Shown piece after piece: positions 44,691 to 57,617 of a stretch of DNA of 64,000 bases. The stretch comes from Sipunculus nudus (Eukaryota; Annelida; Sipuncula; Golfingiida; Sipunculidae): the NCBI GenBank assembly GCA_026874595.1, contig CM049311.1:36497176-36561175 (forward strand), given 5' to 3'. A model generated the notes under the pieces. It was given only the letters and a program-made list of their open reading frames with translations, was not told the origin of the DNA and searched no databases. Positions within the stretch are counted from its first letter, which is position 1, and every line of letters begins with the position of its first letter. The position numbers and the translations under genes are program-made.

Positions 44691-47674
44691 GGCTAATCTT
44701 AAATTACATAATGGCATAGGCCAAGCAGAGCAAGCTTAGCCATTTAGTACGCCATGTCTTATACTCAGTGACCTGACCAATGAAAATTAATTGGAGTCTG
44801 TGACCTAGCTATAAGCTGGCCATAAGACCAGTATCGCGCCGAACTTATATCCAAGAAAATGACTGATGTTCGCCTGTATACACGACTGGCTGAGTGCAGC
44901 CATTATAGCACAAGAAATCTGTCTTTCCCGAGGACTTGATACACGGTGTGATGTAATATATGAGACACTTTATTGGTCCTGACTGATTCTGATTGCTCAG
45001 TGGAAGAGACTGACCCCTGCTGGTCGGATATCCTCATTTTCACTCCTGTCGCCTTTGATATAATTCATTGACACTGGTTAGCAACTCGTCCATCCAGTGC
45101 TAGCGGCAGCTTAGTCCGTCTGGGAAAGAGTACCGAGATGCCAGAGTGCCATATTTTATACTATTAACAATCCCAACGAAAATCACGGGATGCCAGAGTC
45201 GCAGTTTTTGTATAATCGTGAATCCCGCCGAAAATAAAGATTAAACTTCACGACCAACAAATGCGTTTTCCTGTAAAATTAACCAGACCGGCTGTTAAAT
45301 GTTTGTCTAGTTCCTAACGACGTTCATTATGTTATCAAAAGATTTTTGTATAAATATGAATACTGGTAAATCTCCACATGTTTCTGGACTCTAGATGCTG
45401 ACAGGAAATGCCGGTGGTTAATCATAGCTAGTGATTGGATCTGCGCTTTTGGGTTTATTTCTACTCGTAGCCAACAACAGCTTCAGGATGCAGTTATTAT
45501 GGATATCCATTGCAGCGCCGCTTTCTGTGTGACTGGCCTTAGAACACAAAGCAGACCCTGTCTGTCCCTATAAAATGTATCAAAGGCTAACCTTGCTAGT
45601 TCTCGAGGGAAAATTAGCCTTGCTCCAACGACGATCTAACAAATATCGAAACAGAAAATTAATAGATATTAGTATATGTCTGAGAGCAGATTTCCCCTCA
45701 GGCAAGTTATACATGTATACCTCTATAATTCACTTGTCTTACAGTCAAAACCAAATTCCCCTTCCGTGCCGACAATGCCGATGTTTTATTTCATATGTTA
45801 ATACGCAACTGTTCAGAATGATGGCACTAGTTCAAATTGCCGTGCTGCCAGTGCTTACACTTCATATGCTCTGTTTAAAAATATTATACTTCATTCAAGA
45901 AAGATTTTCTTCTTATGTTTTTCCTTTATTTCTATATAACGTTTATACACTCAACCTTCTACTTCAGGATGGTGTTTTTTAAACTCCCCGTGTGATATTT
46001 CGGAAGAGAGAATAAGATTTTTTTCACTTTTAAATGGAATACGTTTTGCCTAGATTTGAACGATAACAGCAATAATAACAGAAATATGCTATACGCACGA
46101 CTTTTGCCTCTCATGTTTTTTTGCAGATATTATTAATAAGCTATGCATTAAGACACAGGTTCGAATTAACTGGCAATATTTCATGATTATTTTATATCAT
46201 AAGATCGAAATATTTCATCATTCTTTTCTTTACTTAAAAAAAATCAGGAACAGAACGCCAAATACGCAATACTGGACATATATGATAAAAAGAAAAGTGT
46301 TGGTTAAGGTAATTAAAAGGTTTTGACATTAGAGAGGAAAACACAATTAATTTAGATCAAATTGAGTTTAGATACTCTCTGTAAATGCGAGCTCTTAGTG
46401 ACCTCTGATAAAGTTTCAGTGTTAAGGATTGCCAATTCAATTATGCTGTAAGAACAACTACCATAAAGTATGGAAGTTTTAAGCGACTTTATTCTGAAAT
46501 ATTTCCAAGAGAATCAAAGTCCTCAAATGATGACGTGATAATTAAAGGAATGAATTACTGAAAACAGTGTAGTACTATTGCTTTAAATCAGTTTCTATCA
46601 GCACTGGCCTTGGAGAAATGACTGGTAAAAAAACGGTATCAGTATAATCCGAACAACGAAGATTCGTTTTTATGTTGTTCTTGTCATTGTTCCTTCCTTA
46701 ACACATGAAAAAACCTTAAAGAATAGGTTTAAAGTTAATGCCCTCATATTAAATGTGCTTAATTCCGTCCTCTTATACTCGTTTAATTTAATTAAAAGTT
46801 ATTAAAATAGCGACTTGAGAATATTTGTAGGGCTCTGTTTGTCATTGTTATTTACGGACGCCATTACAATAATGCCGAGGAAAAAGTAAGTGTTCATTAA
46901 AACCTTCGGGAAAATGATGGAGGGACTGTTGAGAGTGAAAGTCATTCATCAGTTACAGCAACTACTGATATCACTGTCTGGGGGTTATGACAAATTACGA
47001 AAGAATTGATTTAAAGTAACCGTACCGCATGATGATTTTATAAGTATAAAGAGGAAATAATGACAAAAACCGAATTTCGCTGATGCTGCGTCGTAGTATA
47101 AGCTGTTGCAGTAAGTCATAACACCCGAGGTTTGACCGCGCCCAGTAAATCTTCATTAGCGAAACAGCGGGATACAGGTTTGTCTGATGACAACCCATTA
47201 CAGGCTAGGGAGCATTTGAGTTAGTTGTGCCCACCCGAACGAGAGGGTTCTCCAGGGATAATTAAGGGAACCGCTTTCTTTAGTGATAACACACTAAGTG
47301 CCCTTCTCAGGGTCGGGAACAGCTGTACAAGAAACTTGAGAAATGGGATAATTGGCGACTGATAATTGTAACGGCTGGTAAAAAGAACTGCCCCAATCCC
47401 GGTCGCAGAAACTGTTTCTCTTGTTAACCACATGGTTACGTTGTTGAAATTGATTGGATATGTTTTTTCTAATGGCAAAATGATTGCTTTTGTTATCTTT
47501 TCCTCATATGTGACAGGATGCTGCGTACCCTATTGAAACGCTGTTTAGATTGAGACAATATTTCCCCTGTCAAATGGAAGCAACAGTCGAGTCCTCTACG
47601 CTAATGGGAGATATATAATATTGTGGGGAACTTTTCCACGAAACTTTTGCTTTTATCCCGCATTTACGAAGGAC
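44691..47674. other. Intergenic, nothing recognised
   Basis: Includes a small repeat pair near 45140-45230 (GATGCCAGAGT... AATCCC). The 135-codon frame at 45575-45982 has no domain. The segment 46920-47480 is more GC-balanced, without a recognisable frame. Confidence 0.45.
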
Positions 47675-48320
47675 CCATGTACAGCTATGTACAGCATCTG
47701 GACAGTTACGTACAGCATCCCTATGGTGACGTACGTCTTTTGTACAGTCACGTTCAGCATTCCAACAGTTACGTACAGCATCCGAACAGTTACATCAACA
47801 TTTGTACAGTTACGTCCTGCTTCCGGACAGTTACGTACGGCATCCATACAGTAACGTACAGCATCTGAATAGCTACGTACGGCATCCGTATAGTAACGTA
47901 CAACACCCGAACAGTTACGTTCAGCATCCCTATGGTTACGTACACCATCCGAACAGTTACGAACAGAATCAATAAAGTTACGAACACCATTTTGTACAGT
48001 AACGTACAGCATCCTTAGTGTTATGTACAGCATCCGTTATGTTACGTTCAGCATCCACGCAGTAGCGTACAACATCTTGACAGTTAGGAAACCATCCTTA
48101 CAGTTACATACATACACCATCCGTAATGTTTTGTACGACATCCGTACAGTTACGCGAAGCATCTGCACAGTTACGTACGGCATTCGTACTATTATGTATA
48201 ACAGTTATGTTACAGTATCCGCACAATTATACGCACCGCATCCTAACAGTGTGGTACAGCATATGTACAGCATCCGAACAGTTACATACGGCATCCGTAC
48301 AGTTACCTGCAGCACCCGAT
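47675..48320. repeat. 21-bp minisatellite, about 30 units
   Basis: Degenerate units of CAGTTACGTACAGCATCCG plus two variable bases run for about 640 bp. Because the period is 21, frames stay open on both strands and give a seven-residue repeat (MLYVTVR-type on minus). The variation is spread over all codon positions and includes stops and length changes, so this is DNA repeat and not a gene. Confidence 0.9.
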
Positions 48321-48739
48321 TGCCCTTTAAGGGAACGCTGAATTTTTTTTCTACCAGCTACAGACGATATGCACATATTGTGTTTTTTTTATATAAAAAA
48401 GAACATCTAACAATATTGCGAGGTTATGCACACGTGTATAAATGACTAACATATGAGCACCGTTCTGTCCAGAAGTCGCTTTACTATAACTTGGATACTG
48501 TAGTAGCAATGGAAATTATGCGGCAAACAGAGGCATGTACGGCCAAAGATATATTGACCCTTCTATATTCAATAAGAGAGTACAAATTTTGAAAGATATA
48601 TGAGGGAGTAACTTGAATAAAAAGTTTATTTCTATATTGGTATCAATGGATAAAAATGAAATATTAAACCTAAAACATTCTTCCATAAAAAACTTATACC
48701 AGTTTTTTTTTTAAATGCACGTAATGCATGATTATAGAA
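48321..48739. other. Intergenic, nothing recognised
   Basis: AT-rich, possibly including worn MITE sequence at its end. Confidence 0.45.
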
Positions 48740-48850
48740 AGAGCGTCTAGAGCTCAAAATCGGTAAATTTCTGCAGAATATCAAAATAAATTTGTTATGC
48801 ATGGGTCAAAATTGATGTGCACGTCGCCTGAGAAACCAACCCGTTTGGCT
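48740..48850 (-). mobile_element. Worn partial copy of MITE family M1
   Basis: GAGCTCAAAATCGG, ATCAAAATAAA, GTCAAAATTGA and GCCTGAGAAACCAA line up in order with the end of the copy at 63131-63464. The other terminus is not recognisable. Confidence 0.5.
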
Positions 48851-49306
48851 TATCACCAGTGCTAATTAACCCGTAAACGTTGCCAAGTCTGCTGACTCCC
48901 GATAACGATGGCTTATTCAGAAAGAAATTTCACTCGTGTTTGTAGAGATAAATAAACCTCCCGATCATACATTTATCTGATAAAATATGTCATTAAAGTA
49001 ACTGGCACAAATTCAAAAACAGAATCACCCAAAAATTCTGAGAAATGATGTGATTGATTATGAACGCCCCAGATATAAGATATATATATTATATAAGATA
49101 TTTGTTCACTTATTGTGTCAAAATCGTGTCATCTTGCGATGCTTTCAAAACGTTCCAATGTTCGCTTAGTTGATAAGGCTAGGTATTTATGTTACTATGT
49201 TCAACAAAACAACATATAGGCATGTAGTGATAGAAGGTGACTTTGCATGACCTCGAAATTATATTATATTAGTATCATTTCTTTTAACATATCATACAAT
49301 TAAATA

Positions 49307-49462
49307 CAGTAAACCTCGCTTAACGACCAGCTCCGTTTAGTGACCACCTTGCGGTCACTTTTTTGTTCGCTTTTTATATAAGACATGGCTTAGACGACCA
49401 TCTCGTTAATGCTACCACTTAATTGAGGTCCCGACGGTGGTCCTAATTTCGAGGATTTACTG
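49307..49462. mobile_element. pogo/Tigger-like MITE
   Basis: A 156-bp element with ends CAGTAAACCTCG and (complement) CAGTAAATCCTCG, flanked by TA at 49305-49306 and 49463-49464. The CAGTNNAACCTCG...TTAACGACC terminus and TA duplication are typical of pogo/Tigger members of the Tc1/mariner superfamily. Non-coding. Confidence 0.8.
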
Positions 49463-50661
49463 TATTAAGGGTTAACCGTTTGTGAAGACCGAGAAAAACT
49501 ATAGCTCCTGACGCGTGAGAAAAACAACATGTAATAGCACTAATTTATGAGGTGTTAGGAATAAATATAAAATAAAAAAAGATGATCACCTACCCTGAGT
49601 AGTAAGTAACATCTAGGAGAGAACAAAAATCACCATTGTAAACAAGACCGGCACGATATATTTATGGCGTTTTTGCTTCAAAGACAATTTCGTGAAAGGA
49701 AACTAAGTGACTGATAGGAAACCGAAGGCTTCTGATGTACAAGGGTATAGAGATGGCGCAGACAGCCGCCGGCGCTGAGTAGCACATACCGGTTAACTGC
49801 CAACAAGGTTTCCGCGAGCTGGCATCAGTATATATTGGATTGTTCGTAGAGTATGCATTGCAAACAGAGTTCTAGAGATGAAATTGCCATCAGCATGACA
49901 GACCCTCTCTAATGCAAGACAAATTATGACCCTAGAGGCATAATACCGGGGCCACCACCACGTAAAAATACCGGTTATCAATAAACTAGACAGGGATTGA
50001 TGGCTTACAGGCTGGTGTAAAAGTACAAGATTCTGTCTGCAAACAGCCTTCTAAGATGGACTGGAAAAGGCTGTATATTAAATATGATGACATTATTGAT
50101 AACAGTCGAAATACGTCGACTCATTATGTCGTGTAGTGAAAAAAATAATAATATATTTTTCAACAATGTGTATTGCATTCATCTTGATGTCATATTTTTC
50201 TATAAAGAAAGGCTAAATTTAATAAGCAGAGGTTTCGGAAAATACGGATGGTCAGTTTGGTTTGAAACCGGGACGCAAAATATAACGCTGAAACTTTTGA
50301 ACACACGTACACACACATATAGCGAAGAGGTGTCGCTACCTTAACCCTTGAGCAAGGGGTACAATTAAGATTGAATATATTACTTAAATTTTATACCGTA
50401 ACTTCATGGTTTATAGATGGTACAAGTATGAAATAAAATGTTTATCTATATGCGTGTGTGGGTGTTACCAAATGTTCCAAAATTAAGGTTTTATTTTTTC
50501 TTGAGGTATATTTGTCCTTATTACAAGCCGAATCAGATATTTTCACCCGCGGTAAAAATTTAATATCAGCTAGCAGGACAAGTCAGGCCCAAGATAAAAC
50601 GGACCAGAAACCAGAACGTTTAACTTCATAACACATATAGATAGCAAAGCTGTGTACCCAT

Positions 50662-50742
<81 letters not shown>

Positions 50743-51055
50743 AGAGAGGAAGAGTGAGAGAACCAATGGTTAAAAGTAATCTTAAAGTAAAGCACTGTGA
50801 TTCGGTGTGATCTGACCTCATCTCAAATTATTTCGTGAACGATGTGATGATACTACAACCTTAAGCATATTGTTGTTGACTGTTCGCGAGTTTCAAATTC
50901 GCCATGAGAGAATTATCGCAAAAAGGAAATGTTCTTAAATAAGACGCCTTGTCTACGCAGGAGAACGGTCATTCTCGTGTAGCCTCGTTTGCATTATACG
51001 TATGGTATCCAAGGCGACGCCTGCAGAAATTAAATTTGACAAGCAAAAGATGAAT
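49463..51055. other. Intergenic with a microsatellite
   Basis: (AT)n followed by (GT)n and (GA)n at 50667-50750. No gene recognised. Confidence 0.55.
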
Positions 51056-51063
51056 ACTATAAC

Positions 51064-52421
51064 AAGGGTTGGCAAGTTAAAGGCAGGCAGGTTTTAAAAC
51101 TGTCTTAAAAAGGACTTAATTGCCTTAAACCTACTTTTGTTTAAATTTATGACTTATAAATTTATGAAATTGCCAAAGTTGCTGGGATGATGAAGTCAGA
51201 AGGTTTTGCTGGGCTCCTGCAGGATTCCAGGTATTAGAAATGCATATTTTACCATTGACTGGGTTCATGTAGTCTTCTAAAAGCCTGTTTAGGTTTCTGA
51301 ATATGACACCATGTTTATGTGTCACATGGTTTCATAGGCCCAGGTAATGTCATCATCAGGACCCTTTGAATTTCCCGATGAGTGCCCTGCTACCTGGAAT
51401 GATGTAATAGAGCCTCCGGTAGCCCTCCACTAAGACTGGGTATCAGATGTCGAAGCCATGCTTGATTAGAGGGATTCCTATTATTATCTTTTGTGAAGTT
51501 GTCATAGACTCACTGGGGTCATTCCCCTTTATCATTTACTTGTAGATGTTCATGGGAACTTTCATACATGACCAGGATGATGTTTTCAAAACCTCAGTGC
51601 TGGAAATTTTTCTAGAGTCAAACTTTTTACTGAGTGAGTTTAGTTTGCTAATTGTGAAATTTAGGTTGATTCATAGGGTCCAGGGCCAGAGAGATGTAGG
51701 TTTTTCAGACTTTTAGGCCCAGAGTGATTACTATAAATAAATATTCTGTGGTTTGCGACATATTCACTTTTTCAGTTTTAGAGTGTTTTGCGAGGCTTCC
51801 ACTTTCACAATCTCAGGAGTATACCATTCACTAATATAAACAATAAGTACATATGTACAAAATCTTAAAACTGACCGGGGATGACCTGAGGAATAAACAG
51901 CTAGTGGACATTCTTGTTCATTATCAGATAATATAAATATATAATCGTATTTTTATTTGATTACAGCAAACATAAAAGATTTATTATAATTTATAAAATC
52001 AGTCATTTGCTTTTTCGCATATGAAGCTACCTGTAGGCATACAAGATGTTCATGGTTTATGTTACTGAGACTACAGTATAAACGACTCTTCATCAGTGTA
52101 GATAGGACCACACACTTTCTGGGATAACTCTTATGAATACCATAAGAGAACTATGGACATCTTCAAGTAGTATTGTTTTCATCTGTTGCTTTTTTATCAT
52201 GGTTTAATATATAATATTAATAAAATATTCTTCACTTTTAATTGGAGGTGCCTATTTCTTTAATGCATTTAGCAGTGTAACAAAATATAATTAAACTGCA
52301 AATCATATTTGAGGGTAACTAATATTTTAGGCAAATTATTACCTATTTTAGGCAGTTAAAGGCATGTTTTAGGCACTGCCCTGTCAAAAACAGGTTTTGA
52401 TTAGCCTAAAATCCAACCCTG
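51064..52421. mobile_element. hAT-like DNA transposon, degraded or non-autonomous
   Basis: Ends AAGGGTTGG and CCAACCCTG match the hAT-type terminus CAGGGTTGG. It is flanked by 8-bp near-duplicates, ACTATAAC (51056-51063) and ACTGTTAC (52422-52429), identical at 6 of 8 positions; 8 bp is the hAT duplication length. AGTTAAAGGCA also recurs near both ends. The interior of 1.36 kb has no frame I can assign to a transposase. Confidence 0.65.
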
Positions 52422-52489
52422 ACTGTTACATATATGTTATGTAACTTGTTAATCAGTGACGAACATTAGGAATTACATCAGATCTTTAT

Positions 52490-52760
52490 AATCGCCAAAT
52501 CACCTATCTGACCTTTGTAAACTAAAAGTAATCCCTTGGAGCTTTTATTTATAGAAATAGCCCCAAAAACATGGAAATCACCGCGCACAGGCTGCTGGTT
52601 TTGTTCATATCAACGTGTTTATAATATGTGTGGACCCGCATTAATAATCAAAACAAAAACAACAAGGGCATCGGACAGCAAGTCAGATAAGCCAGAGGTT
52701 TGAATATGGCGTTTTGCAGCAAGTGACCTTTTCTTTACAATTTACCACCACAGGTCACAA
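52490..52760. repeat. Dispersed repeat family D, copy 1
   Basis: Shares GTAAACTAAA, CCCTTGG, TTTATA-AAATAGCC, CACAGGCTG, GCGTTTTGCAGCAAGTGA and related words in order with 59145-59345. About 0.8-0.9 kb further on, a shared CAGACAAACTGACCAACCAAC-like word (53638) matches 59577, so the family may be longer. Confidence 0.5.
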
Positions 52761-54104
52761 GTTTTTCCCGTTTGTCATTACTGCTGTGTTTACAAACATG
52801 TTGATGATAAACACGTTTATATTTCTTTCACAAAGGTGCTATAAGAATTTTTCACAAGCAAAATTACCCTAAGATCATTAATAAATACACAGAGGAATAC
52901 AGAAATCACATAAATTCTTTTTCAAAAGACGAATGGGCACCTTCAATATTATATGTCAATTGAGGAGAAGAATTCTACTCTTTCCCGTCCGATTGATAAG
53001 GTTTTTCGCGCATATTAAATAATCAGTGTGAAAATGAATATACTATGTGAAGGGTACTGATCGCGAAAATTAAACCCTCTCGAAACAATGAAAAATTGAA
53101 AATCGAGACAATTTGGCCTCGCTAGTATGAACACAACCACAGCAGAATCAAATTTGTCTGACGTAAAAGCAAATGTTATTTGATATGTTTCAGGCATTCT
53201 CTATATTCAAGCTAACCTTTGAAGAATTGTTAAATCTATTAATGGTATATGTTGGAATACATCATAATACTTAGTGTACCTTAACCATCGTACCTTTGTG
53301 TCATTTTAGAACAGTCCAATATCATATGGAGATCTGAATTTTCGTGAAAGTTTATATATACATGAATTTCTAAAACCGCCATATATATACAAACATTTAC
53401 TCCCGGAATAAAAAAAGATGTCAGAGACAACATAAACCTCTGCCAAGTGTTTACGACACAATCGCAAAAACAGTCCCCAATACCACTGGATGGCTCTGTC
53501 CTCCAAGATAAAGTGATCTTTCTCAAAATGTTATATATAATTTTATAGATTAAAAACATTATAGTGAGATTGATAACCTCAAAGATGTTATCAATCTTTC
53601 CTTAATATCCGAGAAACTGCTTCAAAAAGGTGCCAACAGACAAACTGACCAACCAACGACGACGAAGGGAGGTACAACAGCAAGATTGATTCAAAAAGCA
53701 ATAAATCCAAGATAGCTAGCAGTTTTTCAGCGGGAAGAGCTATGGGGTAATATGAAGGCAGCAGGTGTTTTCCAATATAATTAATCCTTTTTCACGAGAG
53801 TTACTTACGTTCAACACATGTGTTGCTCACTCAGTCAATACTTTAACCTTTATACTAACTTAGTGATAATAAAGCCACGGGAAGAAGTAAAGATTAAAAA
53901 TGAGATTTAAAGTCGACTATTCACCTGTCTTATCTGTAGAATTTATGTGGATGCTGGCTAACCCTTGGTATGATATTAAAGAGCTTTAGGCAATTCCTAC
54001 TAAGGCATATGAAAGATATGTGAGCTTGTTTTTTTACAAGCTGTTAATAAATAAGGTTGTTCGCCTATGTGCAAATTTATTAATTTATTATTGCAAAACT
54101 GGTT
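52761..54104. other. Intergenic, possibly family D interior
   Basis: AT-rich. Short minus-strand frames at 53281-53559 have no known domain. Confidence 0.4.
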
Positions 54105-54186
54105 CGTCTGGCCTTACGCCAGACGTCCTCATTAAATATTTTTTTTATTATTTCGGCGGGGCCCCCCACATGTTATAGACATGTGG
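54105..54186. other. Two neighbouring perfect hairpins
   Basis: CGTCTGGC-CTTAC-GCCAGACG (54105-54125) and CCACATG-TTATAGA-CATGTGG (54166-54186) are perfect stems of 8 and 7 bp, 40 bp apart in otherwise AT-rich DNA. The function is unknown. Confidence 0.6.
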
Positions 54187-56184
54187 ATATAAACAAAATG
54201 AACAGCTTGGGTACCTTGTGATCCGCGTTTGCTTGCTTATTTTGTTATGAATAGTTCAAACGAATATCTTTAGTTGGCAGATAGGTTCCTTTAAATGTCT
54301 AGTGACAATAAGAGACTTGTTCCTTAGAAGAGGTCGGAGCAAATTAGAAGAATGCATATGCTAAACAAAACATCCATTGAATGGTTGATCTATATCTGTC
54401 GATGCAAGCGATATATCCGAGATTAAATTTATACGTATATTATTAAAAATAAAATCATTGGTATACAAGTACAAGCAACTAAGCGGAATGTGGTTTTATA
54501 TTCCATGATTTTTTTTAGGAAATATGTTGTAATGTCTTAAATTCGACCGAGGGGCCCTGAGTAACCTTATCTGCTGTCTTCCAAGCGGGATCAGTGACGT
54601 CATGGAGAAAAATGACGCAATATGCATAAACTTCACAACGCGGACAATATATATGCTAAGCGTAGTTTATAAATATAATCGGTTCCATTCCTTGTTTAAC
54701 TACATATTCTTTTATATTAAGTTTTTACAGCAAATACAGAATGTAGAGGGATGCTTATGTTAATAAAATAAATTTATCAACTTTGTAATTTGCATTTTAT
54801 TGACAGACATCCTAGTGATGTTCTTGAACATTATAGGGACAATGCAGGCAATTAAGGCTTGTTTATCCTTTTGTTCTAGTCCTTACATATCTCGCATTTT
54901 AAATTTCTTTAAAAGTTTAAAAGTGGATTTTTATAAGGTCACGTTTATTTCGTAAACGTATCACTTGCTATATAATAAAGCTCATCTAAAGGGGCACATA
55001 CCAAACTCTGAACAAATATAATAATTCTGAATGTGAAGCAATAACCAAAGGTCGGTACAGACTATGTGTTGAATAAATGATCTACATCTGAATTTAATTA
55101 TTACAACAGGTGAACAGACTATATTATACATTCATGAATGAGCCCGCCTCCGAAAATATGTGTTCAAATCCTAAAGCAGACATTTGATCATACAAAACAT
55201 TGTTATATATACTATTTCATAAAATACTGTTTTGCGGATATTATATTGATCAGCTAATTATTATATTTATTGAAAAGTTTTCTAACATATCGCATAATAA
55301 ATACACACAAAGTACACTAGTCATTAAGCCCCTATGTTATATCAGAACTCCCCGGCAGTCTGGGCATTAAGTTGTGTCGGCCAAAATTAATGGCAGGGGA
55401 TCAGAGAAGAGCTTAAGCAGAAGATGATAGAACCTGGGATTGAAACTTATTATGTAAGTTCATTGGGTGTACTGGGTATCGATCCACCCAAACATCAAAT
55501 TGGTGCGGCTTGGTTTGTAACCCTGCGGTCCCCGGAGAAGCCAAACCCATTTCTCCTTGAATGCACTGGGCGCTGCAACTAAAGAAACCCATGCGGCTAT
55601 AGGACAAACCCCGCACGTAGCCGATCGTTAGCTTTGAATTTCAAACTTTGCATCTTCAATCAGGCTATGACTTATAGCCAGGTGACATTGTTGGGTGAAC
55701 ACGTTAAACGTGTTGTCAATACGTTTGAGGATCGTATACCTCCTGGAAATCCATTAGCTATGTCTGTATTCATCCCGTATACGGGAGCGGCCTATTAAGC
55801 TTGGCCAGAGTAAACTGACACAAACGTGCGCGGGGTAAGAATGAAAACCGGCCATGTTTGGCATGAATGTGACGGCAACAGACCTATCATATTTACAGAC
55901 ATCCTGACGTGTTGACAGAAAGTTGCACTTTCAAAGCCCACCGCATGTTTCGAACCTCTTTAACGATTTTTAGTCCGACGCGAAGATGTTGTAAATACAG
56001 GCAATATTGGTCTCACATTAATATGTGTGTGTCTGCAAATCGTACTAATTGAATCAGGGATGGTGTCATATAGTGAAGATAAGTGAATCAATACTGAACA
56101 TCTTGATCTAAATTCCGGAAAGGATAAATGCAAACTGTTGAGCATTTATAGTCTAAAAAGCTACGTGTAAGTAAATAAATCTTA

Positions 56185-56186
<2 letters not shown>
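54187..56186. other. Intergenic, nothing recognised
   Basis: AT-rich, with a more GC-balanced part at 55380-55640 that shows no coding features. Confidence 0.5.

Positions 56187-56230
<44 letters not shown>
56187..56230. repeat. (AAT)n microsatellite
   Basis: About 14 AAT units; on the minus strand this gives a poly-Leu frame that is not a gene. Confidence 0.95.
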
Positions 56231-56669
56231 CAATGAAAAGAAGTATAGAAACTGATAAGTATCTACGCACATTATTTTTTTTTCTTAATAATTGGTAAGT
56301 ATTTGAAAAATCTTTACTGTATCCCTTTTTCTTCAAACTACGAGAAATCAGTGTATGAAAAATCGTTATTTTATACACTTTTCATAAAAGTAAGAGAAAA
56401 CGAGCCTTATACGCATGTGAAAGATTGCTGTTGCTTCTTTAAACGTATAAGTCTATCAGTCTTTTCTTTGCACGTGTCCACTGTACTGGGGAGAAGGTGC
56501 GAACTTTGTGTAGCGATCCTTGCCTAATTTGGGAAGTGAGATTAATGTCGATGTTCCCGGAAGGAACCACTGCGTGAAACCGTACGTTAAACCCATACTC
56601 CGCTAGAGCCAGCTGATATTGACGGGATAAATTTAGACGTCCGCTGTCACACAGAGAACAGAAAACACG

Positions 56670-56673
<4 letters not shown>

Positions 56674-56737
<64 letters not shown>
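56674..56737. repeat. (AT)n microsatellite
   Basis: About 31 AT units. Confidence 0.97.
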
Positions 56738-56740
<3 letters not shown>

Positions 56741-57617
56741 TATATAGGTCACTAACCTCCTTATAGGCAGTTGTGTCGTTCTATAACATCTTCCTCGTAA
56801 ACACTGTTTGCTAAAGCGTTGTTTGCTTGGTTTCGCCACCGAGCAGTTGGTGAAAGAATGCTCAGGCCAAACTGAAAGCAGAGATTTCGCATTGATTATC
56901 TAAGTTTTAAACCCACCGTACTACTTTCTCATTGGTATAAATATTCTTTGCTCGGTGCCGATCACCTGGTGCTGAATCCCAGGAAATCCGTAGTTCATGT
57001 TTCATAATAAACAAATTAACATTTTTATTCAAATTTATCGCAATACCAGTAAAATGACTTAGGTATTGCCGCTAGTGAAACTGCATGAATGTATAACATC
57101 AGCTAATACTATCAAAGGAAAACTTTGAAAACGTAAAGCATATATTATGTTTTTAATGTGTTTCGCATGGCATGATGGTAAATGCACTTTTTGCTGATTT
57201 AAGACATTTTAGACTTGCAATTTAATTATATTAGATTAATGTGTAAAATAATGCTCCCACTCAACTTGTATTTTTTTATAATTAGATAAAGTGATTTTTT
57301 TATAAGAAATAGGCAATAGAATATCGTTTTAAACGAGAGGGGACCGCGAGATAAAAAATGTTTCTGTAAAATCTATTACATCCCCCCCCCCCCCCCCCTC
57401 CTCCGCCAAAGCAGTACAAGAATCAGGAATCTATAGACATATATTTAAGATTTAATGCGTGTTAAGGAACTTATTATAACACTGTTAATATCTGTTGACC
57501 GGACCTGTACAGTCGGAACACCAGTAGGTGATGGTATATTAAACGTGACTGAATGTGATGGGTCCTGTCTCCTATTCCTAAAGAACCTAAAACGTTTGGT
57601 TTTATGAGACAGGCCAG
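56738..57617. other. Intergenic with a poly-C run
   Basis: C run at 57380-57398. No gene recognised. Confidence 0.55.

Noticed and set aside
45575-45982. 135-codon open frame on plus
   Set aside because: No recognisable domain, no splice structure and no conservation evidence; hydrophobic stretches follow from T-rich sequence.
47675-48320. CRISPR-like array
   Set aside because: Units are contiguous and degenerate, with no unique spacers, in animal DNA.
47621-48445. Several frames encoding seven-residue repeats (MLYVTVR-like)
   Set aside because: They follow from the 21-bp minisatellite; changes do not favour third codon positions and stops occur.
56088-56378. Poly-Leu 'signal peptide' on minus
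   Set aside because: It is the (AAT)n microsatellite read in one frame.
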